In this document: positions 13,517 through 17,017 of the stretch, piece after piece
Layout: each line of letters opens with the position of its first letter
How positions within the stretch are numbered: position 1 is the first letter of the stretch
Translations under genes and position numbers: made by a program
Notes under the pieces: model-generated
Databases searched by the model: none
What the model was told of the DNA's origin: nothing
What the model saw: the letters and a program-made list of their open reading frames with translations, nothing else
Assembly (NCBI GenBank): GCA_964589415.1
Contig: CAZPRQ010000028.1
Coordinates: 1 to 17,017 of the forward strand
Reading direction: 5' to 3'
Origin: CAZPRQ01 sp964589415
GTDB lineage: Bacteria > Patescibacteriota > Doudnabacteria > UBA920
DNA length: 17,017 nt

Positions 13517-14657
13517 AGGCGGTTTTTTTATTCAGGTACCTTTTTTCCTTAATTTTTTCAGGCAAATAGCTTTCTTTTGAATATTGTTCGTAAGCTTGGC
13601 CGTATCCCAAATTTTTCATTAGTTTGGTGGGAGCGTTGCGAATGTTCATGGGGACTGGCAAATTGCCGTATTTTTTTACGTCGTCCAGGGCGGCAAAGTA
13701 AGCGTCATACGACGAGCGGTCTTTTTTGCATTGTGCTAAATAAGCCACGCCATGGGCTAGGTTAATGGCGCATTCAGGGTAGCCAATTTTTTGGCAGGCT
13801 TCAAACACGGCATTGGCCACTACCAGGGCAGTGGGTTGGACAAGGCCAATGTCTTCGGAAGCGAAAATAACCATACGGCGTGCTATAAACAAGGGGTCTT
13901 CCCCAGACTCCACCATACGTGCGAGATAATATAGCGCGGCGTCGGGCTGTGAGGCGCGCATGCTTTTAATAAACGCGCTTATGGTATTGTAATGCTCTTC
14001 CCCTGCTTTGTCGTAGCGGAGGGTTTTGGACTGGATGGTATTTTTAAGATTTTCCAAAGTGATTTTGCCGTAAAGGCTTAAGCAATTATCTATAACGGTC
14101 AAAGCCTGGCGCGCGTCGCCGCTAGCCATTTTAATAAGCCAGTCCTTGGATTTTTTATCTATTTTGATTTTTGTCTGGCCGATGATATTACCGACCTCGT
14201 CATCTTTAAGTTCGTTTAAGACAAATACCCGGCAGCGGGAAAGCAGCGCGGGGATAACTTCAAATGACGGATTTTCGGTCGTGGCTCCTATGAGGATAAG
14301 TTTTCCGCTTTCCACGTGGGGCAGTAAATAATCCTGCTGTGCTTTATTGAACCTGTGGATTTCATCCAAGAATAAAATTTTGGGCTGCCCAAGCATGGAA
14401 GGTTTTTCGATTATTTTACGAATATCATCCTTCCCCGCCGAAACAGCGGAAAGTTCGTGGTATTCCGCGTCGACTGCATTGGCATAAATCCGCGCCAGCG
14501 TAGTCTTCCCAACCCCCGGCGGTCCCCATAGCAAAAAGCTGAACAAGTGTTTTTGCTCTATGGCTTTACGCAAGGGCATACCCTCCCCCACCAAATGCTC
14601 TTGCCCGACGAACTGCGATAGATCAGTCGGCCTGATTTTGTTAGCTAATGGCTCCAT
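13509..14657 (-). CDS. rarA: Replication-associated recombination ATPase RarA (MgsA)
   Basis: AAA+ ATPase related to clamp loaders that acts at stalled replication forks. 382 aa: the N-terminal FVGQEHLVGEG block, Walker A GPPGVGKT (45-52), Walker B FLDEIHRFNKAQQD (96-109), sensor-1 region LIGATTENPSF, an Arg-finger-type SRCRVF, sensor 2 GDARQAL, then the C-terminal tetramerisation domain (RRMVIFASEDIGL, AHGVAYLAQCKKDRSSY, PVPMNIRNAPTKLMK). It is somewhat shorter than E. coli RarA (447 aa), mostly at the C-terminus and in loops. ATG start at 14657, twelve bases after the TrmB-like gene stop and followed by queA, so it appears co-transcribed with both. Confidence 0.95.
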   Translation of the reverse strand: MEPLANKIRPTDLSQFVGQEHLVGEGMPLRKAIEQKHLFSFLLWGPPGVGKTTLARIYANAVDAEYHELSAVSAGKDDIRKIIEKPSMLGQPKILFLDEIHRFNKAQQDYLLPHVESGKLILIGATTENPSFEVIPALLSRCRVFVLNELKDDEVGNIIGQTKIKIDKKSKDWLIKMASGDARQALTVIDNCLSLYGKITLENLKNTIQSKTLRYDKAGEEHYNTISAFIKSMRASQPDAALYYLARMVESGEDPLFIARRMVIFASEDIGLVQPTALVVANAVFEACQKIGYPECAINLAHGVAYLAQCKKDRSSYDAYFAALDDVKKYGNLPVPMNIRNAPTKLMKNLGYGQAYEQYSKESYLPEKIKEKRYLNKKTASP

Positions 14658-14669
14658 AAGGCTATTTTA

Positions 14670-15428
14670 TCACAAATTTTGCCATAGCAGGTTGTAAAAA
14701 ATTTTCAACAGTTCGGCCGCTTCGCGGCTTTCAAACACTGCGCCAAACGGGTACTCGCCCATGCTAAATATGGATAGTTTGTTTTCGTAAATAATAAAAG
14801 CCGAATGCGTACTAATGGTTTTGGGCAGAATTTTTATTTCCCGAATATACGTGGGGACTGTTTTTTTAAAATGTGGGATATCCAAAATACCCCGATCTGT
14901 AATAAAGTGGGCTTTGGGCCGGCTGGCCAGTTTCCTTAGCTGGAAAGAATCTTCGGACATTTCGTCAATTTCTTTCGCGCCCATATAGTTAACAATATTT
15001 TGTGTAGAGCCAAACATATACCATGGCTCCCGAGTGAGCATAATGTCATCCAGCATGGATTTTAACCCCGCCAAACCTTCATAAAAACTGATTTTAGGAG
15101 TTTCGAGGATTTTTTTCTCCAAGGATTTTAATTGTGGCAGGAGTTCCTCCAGTTTTAATTCCGCTGCAATGATTTTTCGGCGCATTTTCTTGGTAAGCTT
15201 ATTCAGTTTTTCGGGCGGTTCGGCTTTAAAGATTTTGGTTTTTTTGTCCAGGTTTTCCGAAATGAGCCCGGCTTTTTTTAAGTTTTCCAGAGCCAAATAA
15301 GCGGTTGGCCGCTTAATTTGTGCTCGCTTGGAAGCGTTGGACGCGGTCATTCCGCCGCCGGAGAGAAGTGTGATGTAAATTTTAGCCTCGTTTTCCGAAA
15401 GACCCAATTGTTCTAAATCTTTATGCAT
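14670..15428 (-). CDS. TrmB-family transcriptional regulator
   Basis: 252-aa regulator with an N-terminal winged helix-turn-helix (about residues 5-60: LGLSENEAKIYITLL, then NASKRAQIKRPTAYLALENL), a lysine-rich helical linker (about 70-105) and a C-terminal effector domain similar to that of sugar-responsive TrmB proteins (SFYEGLAGLKSMLDDI onward). The effector is unknown. It heads an operon with rarA and queA and is divergent to a TVP38-like membrane gene across 127 nt. A 20-bp palindrome lies between its promoter and ATG, and a second inverted repeat covers the -35 of the divergent gene, suggesting self-repression and control of the neighbour. Confidence 0.88.
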   Translation of the reverse strand: MHKDLEQLGLSENEAKIYITLLSGGGMTASNASKRAQIKRPTAYLALENLKKAGLISENLDKKTKIFKAEPPEKLNKLTKKMRRKIIAAELKLEELLPQLKSLEKKILETPKISFYEGLAGLKSMLDDIMLTREPWYMFGSTQNIVNYMGAKEIDEMSEDSFQLRKLASRPKAHFITDRGILDIPHFKKTVPTYIREIKILPKTISTHSAFIIYENKLSIFSMGEYPFGAVFESREAAELLKIFYNLLWQNL

Positions 15429-15431
15429 ATT

Positions 15432-15451
15432 TTGTCATTAATATATGACAA
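15432..15451. promoter_or_regulatory. Candidate operator 1 (palindrome) in the TrmB leader
   Basis: Perfect inverted repeat TTGTCAT (15432-15438), 6-nt spacer, ATGACAA (15445-15451), located between the TrmB transcription start (about 15460) and its ATG. A bound dimer here would block transcription of TrmB, rarA and queA. Assignment to this TrmB protein is inferred from position. Confidence 0.6.
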
Positions 15452-15466
15452 CAAAAATAATACTAA

Positions 15467-15496
15467 ATATTACCTTGTTTAAGGGCATTATGTCAA
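15467..15496 (-). promoter_or_regulatory. Promoter of the TrmB-rarA-queA operon
   Basis: Minus strand TTGACA (15491-15496, perfect -35), 18-bp spacer, TAATAT (15467-15472). Predicted leader about 32 nt. Confidence 0.65.
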
Positions 15497-15508
15497 TTTA
15501 AAAAAAAA

Positions 15509-15528
15509 TGGTCAGCAAAAATTGACCA
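15509..15528. promoter_or_regulatory. Candidate operator 2 over the -35 of the TVP38-like gene
   Basis: Inverted repeat TGGTCA (15509-15514), 8-nt spacer, TGACCA (15523-15528), which overlaps the TTGACC -35 at 15522-15527. It has the same overall length and a similar core (T-G-T/G-T/G-C-A) as operator 1. Confidence 0.5.
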
Positions 15529-15549
15529 AGTATATATTAAGTATATAAT
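15522..15549 (+). promoter_or_regulatory. Promoter of the TVP38-like gene (leaderless)
   Basis: TTGACC (15522-15527), 16-bp spacer, perfect TATAAT (15544-15549), then six bases to the ATG at 15556. Transcription should start on or next to the A of the start codon; no Shine-Dalgarno is present. Confidence 0.7.
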
Positions 15550-15555
15550 CAGATT

Positions 15556-16251
15556 ATGATGCAAATGATAAAAGTTTATTATCAAAAAAATCGATTTTGG
15601 CTAATTATGGTTTTAATTGGCGCGGGGTTATTTTTGTTATTTTTAGCGCCTTTTTTGGTTTGGCAAGATAAAATCATGCCCTATCTTAACCCTGAAAGCC
15701 TAAAAAGGTTCATTACAGATTACGGCAAATGGGCAATCTTGGTTTATATGTTAGTCAGCATTGCTACAATTATTTCCCCTCCCCTGCCGAATGACATTGT
15801 GCCGGCTGTGGGCGGGTTGCTGTTTGGGTTTTGGACAGCGCTGCTCTATTCGATTTTGGCCAGGATAATCGGTTCGACAATAAATTATTACCTCGGAACA
15901 AAAATCCGCAAAGGTTTATATATTAAATTTGTCAGTGCTTATGATAATCAAAGATTACAGGATTTTACCCAAAAACTGGGTTGGCAAACGGTGTTTGTTT
16001 CCCGTTTTTTGCCAAGCGCAGATACCGACATAATCGCCTATTTGGCCGGCGTAGCCAAAATGAATTACCGCACGTTCATCGTCGCATCTTTTTTTGGCAT
16101 GCTCGTGCCGGTCGGTGGCACAATTTTGATAGGCGTTTCCATATTCACGAACAAAATCCTCTTTTTTAGCTTAATAGGATTCTATATTGTTGGCATGCTC
16201 CTTGCTCCAAAAATTTTGAAAAAACTTTCAAAAAGTAACCCTTGGACTTAA
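15556..16251 (+). CDS. TVP38/TMEM64 (DedA-like, VTT-domain) membrane protein
   Basis: 231-aa integral membrane protein of the VTT/SNARE-associated superfamily. Its DedA relatives have been tied to lipid-carrier or phospholipid flipping and envelope homeostasis. A TM helix at about 15-35 is followed by the VTT domain: the glycine-rich re-entrant stretch GGLLFGFWTALLYS (86-99), ARIIGSTINYYLG (102-114), and the signature FVSRFLPSADTDIIAYLAG (147-165) with MNYRTF. Two more hydrophobic helices follow at about 175-197 and 201-217. The ATG at 15556 (two consecutive ATGs) lies at the predicted transcription start. No terminator is seen directly after the stop. Substrate unknown. Confidence 0.87.
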   Translation: MMQMIKVYYQKNRFWLIMVLIGAGLFLLFLAPFLVWQDKIMPYLNPESLKRFITDYGKWAILVYMLVSIATIISPPLPNDIVPAVGGLLFGFWTALLYSILARIIGSTINYYLGTKIRKGLYIKFVSAYDNQRLQDFTQKLGWQTVFVSRFLPSADTDIIAYLAGVAKMNYRTFIVASFFGMLVPVGGTILIGVSIFTNKILFFSLIGFYIVGMLLAPKILKKLSKSNPWT

Positions 16252-16554
16252 ATCAGAATTTTATCTCTCAAGCGACAATTGTTACATAGGAGCTAAATTT
16301 GCCAATTTATTGGAAAGTGATTAACAAGGAGATTGGGCAAATCAATGTTCCCTTATTTTACTGAAGATGATGAAAGACAAAAAAACGGCAGCATGGCAAG
16401 GATGCTGTAGCGCTGGTTGCCGGTAAAGGACGATAGCGCCCCGAAGATTACCGGGCCTGTGGTGGCCGCGATTTTGCTAGCTAATCCACTAAGGCCAAAA
16501 GAGCTAAATTTTAAAGGCTTGCGTAAAGCTATAAATTATGTTATAAAATACACC
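16252..16554 (+). other. 303-nt stretch without a convincing gene; possible decayed ORF or structured RNA
   Basis: No intact gene is supported. A 21-codon ORF (ATG 16345 to TAG) with an AAGGAG about 13 nt upstream reads MFPYFTEDDERQKNGSMARML. Shifting one frame continues as KDAVALVAGKG, and shifting again gives DDSAPKITGPVVAAILLANP up to about 16554. Three protein-like pieces in consecutive frames look like a decayed gene of unknown family. The same bases also hold inverted repeats: CAGCAT/ATGCTG, GCGCT/AGCGC and CCGGTAA/TTACCGG. I cannot choose between the two readings. Confidence 0.3.
16519..16547 (+). promoter_or_regulatory. Promoter of the small membrane peptide (leaderless)
   Basis: TTGCGT (16519-16524), 17-bp spacer, TATAAA (16542-16547) preceded by TGT as an extended -10, then seven bases to the ATG at 16555. 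Confidence 0.55.
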
Positions 16555-16707
16555 ATGTCGAAACAAAATGAGGATTTGTTATGCGGAATTGGTGTGGTCA
16601 TTTTGGCACTTTTGATCATCGCCTTTTATGTGTATCCAAACCTGCCCCCTTCCCCAGCCGGGGTCGGGATTGGTCACAGCCGGCCTGGTAGCACCCTTGC
16701 TCGGTAA
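16555..16707 (+). CDS. Small single-pass membrane peptide, unknown function
   Basis: 50-aa peptide: a short polar start (MSKQNEDLL), one transmembrane helix (GIGVVILALLIIAFYVY) and a Pro/Gly-rich tail. I do not recognise a family. The ATG at 16555 is preferred over a TTG at 16417 in the same frame because a complete promoter ends seven bases before it; the longer 96-aa version would begin inside the unexplained stretch. A near-perfect terminator follows 10 nt after the stop, so the unit promoter-ORF-terminator is well formed. A neighbouring frame downstream (from about 16669) reads as a hydrophobic helix and runs through the terminator, so a frameshift relative to an ancestral two-helix protein is possible but unproven. 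Confidence 0.5.
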   Translation: MSKQNEDLLCGIGVVILALLIIAFYVYPNLPPSPAGVGIGHSRPGSTLAR

Positions 16708-16717
16708 TTACAACAGC

Positions 16718-16753
16718 GCCTTCGGACTTGCGCGTCCGAAGGCATTTTTTTTA
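16718..16753 (+). terminator. Strong intrinsic terminator
   Basis: Perfect 10-bp stem GCCTTCGGAC/GTCCGAAGGC (16718-16727 with 16734-16743), 6-nt loop, then A and a run of T from 16745. Placed directly after the small membrane peptide gene. Confidence 0.92.
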
Positions 16754-16793
16754 AGCAATACTTAATTTTTGTTTCTAAAATTTACAATTGCTA

Positions 16794-17017
16794 CTATAGT
16801 GATTCCATATCTATTAATTCATCTATCCGAATTTGTGCTACAAAGTCAGGAATGTGCGAAACCATGACGAACGCGCCTTCGTAAGCGTTTAGCGACTTGG
16901 CTATAACCGGCAGGTGGCGAAAATTAATATGGTTGGTTGGTTCATCTAAAATAAGCATGCCGGGCTCCATTAGCACCAGACGGCAAAATGCCAGCAAGCC
17001 TTTTTGGCCTTCCGACA
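16794..17017 (-). CDS. ABC-F family ATPase, C-terminal end (truncated by window edge)
   Basis: C-terminal part of the second nucleotide-binding domain of an ABC-F protein (soluble, ribosome-associated ATPases such as EttA-like factors). The frame is open to the right edge and begins with the ABC signature LSEGQKG next to the boundary. Walker B MLILDEPTNHIN and the switch region FVMVSHIPDFVAQIRID follow. The usual SHD after the switch His is SHI here. The protein stops (TAG 16794-16796) soon after this block, without the long basic C-terminal extension of some ABC-F members. The TTG at 16997 is internal. No transmembrane segments, in agreement with ABC-F and not with an exporter. Confidence 0.85.
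   Translation of the reverse strand, partial: SEGQKGLLAFCRLVLMEPGMLILDEPTNHINFRHLPVIAKSLNAYEGAFVMVSHIPDFVAQIRIDELIDMESL

Noticed and set aside
1..17017. CRISPR arrays, tRNA or rRNA genes
   Set aside because: No regularly spaced repeats and no cloverleaf or rRNA-like stretches were seen on reading both strands.

Overview
The window reads as a chromosomal segment of an AT-rich, gene-dense bacterium. Most genes are on the minus strand, junctions are very tight, and several promoters sit so close to start codons that the mRNAs should be leaderless. The protein set fits a Candidate Phyla Radiation (Patescibacteria) genome: a multi-pass kinase with an SHQLRTP H-box, a lone CheY-like receiver, a TrmB-type regulator, a TVP38-like membrane protein and an ABC-F ATPase. 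The lineage is inferred from gene style only; no rRNA or marker tree is available here.

Layout. 1-704 is the 3' part of fmt (+). 736-2991 holds mltG, a conserved-TM-helix channel-like protein and a YjbQ-family protein (all -). 3115-9828 is the centrepiece: five minus-strand genes joined by gaps of 0-3 nt or a 4-nt overlap. In transcription order they are an Acg-type nitroreductase-like flavoprotein, a MIO aromatic amino-acid lyase/aminomutase, a ThiF/E1-like adenylyltransferase of the Rv1355c type, a PaaK-like adenylate-forming ligase and a membrane histidine kinase. A single-domain response regulator (9924-10325, +) is transcribed divergently from an overlapping, nearly mirror-symmetric promoter pair. 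10381-10653 is HU (-). A complete 1171-bp insertion sequence (11132-12302) carries 24-bp inverted ends and a 9-bp target duplication. It has split a small two-helix membrane-protein gene that was the last gene of the TrmB-rarA-queA operon (14670-15428, 13509-14657, 12443-13489, all -). Divergent from TrmB is a TVP38/DedA-like gene (15556-16251, +), with palindromic operator candidates between them. The right end holds a poorly explained 300-nt stretch, a small membrane peptide with a strong terminator, and the C-terminal end of an ABC-F ATPase running off the window.

How the genes may work together. Housekeeping functions (initiator-tRNA formylation, glycan-strand cleavage, queuosine modification, replication-fork ATPase, HU) surround an accessory module. 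In that module the MIO enzyme would make an arylacrylate or a beta-amino acid from an aromatic amino acid. The ligase would adenylate the carboxylate, and the E1-like and Acg-like flavin proteins would act on the same or a partner molecule. A co-translated sensor kinase plus a divergent receiver suggests the product, its precursor or a related stress is sensed by the same operon. I do not recognise this gene combination as a characterised pathway; the chemistry and the signalling link are inference.
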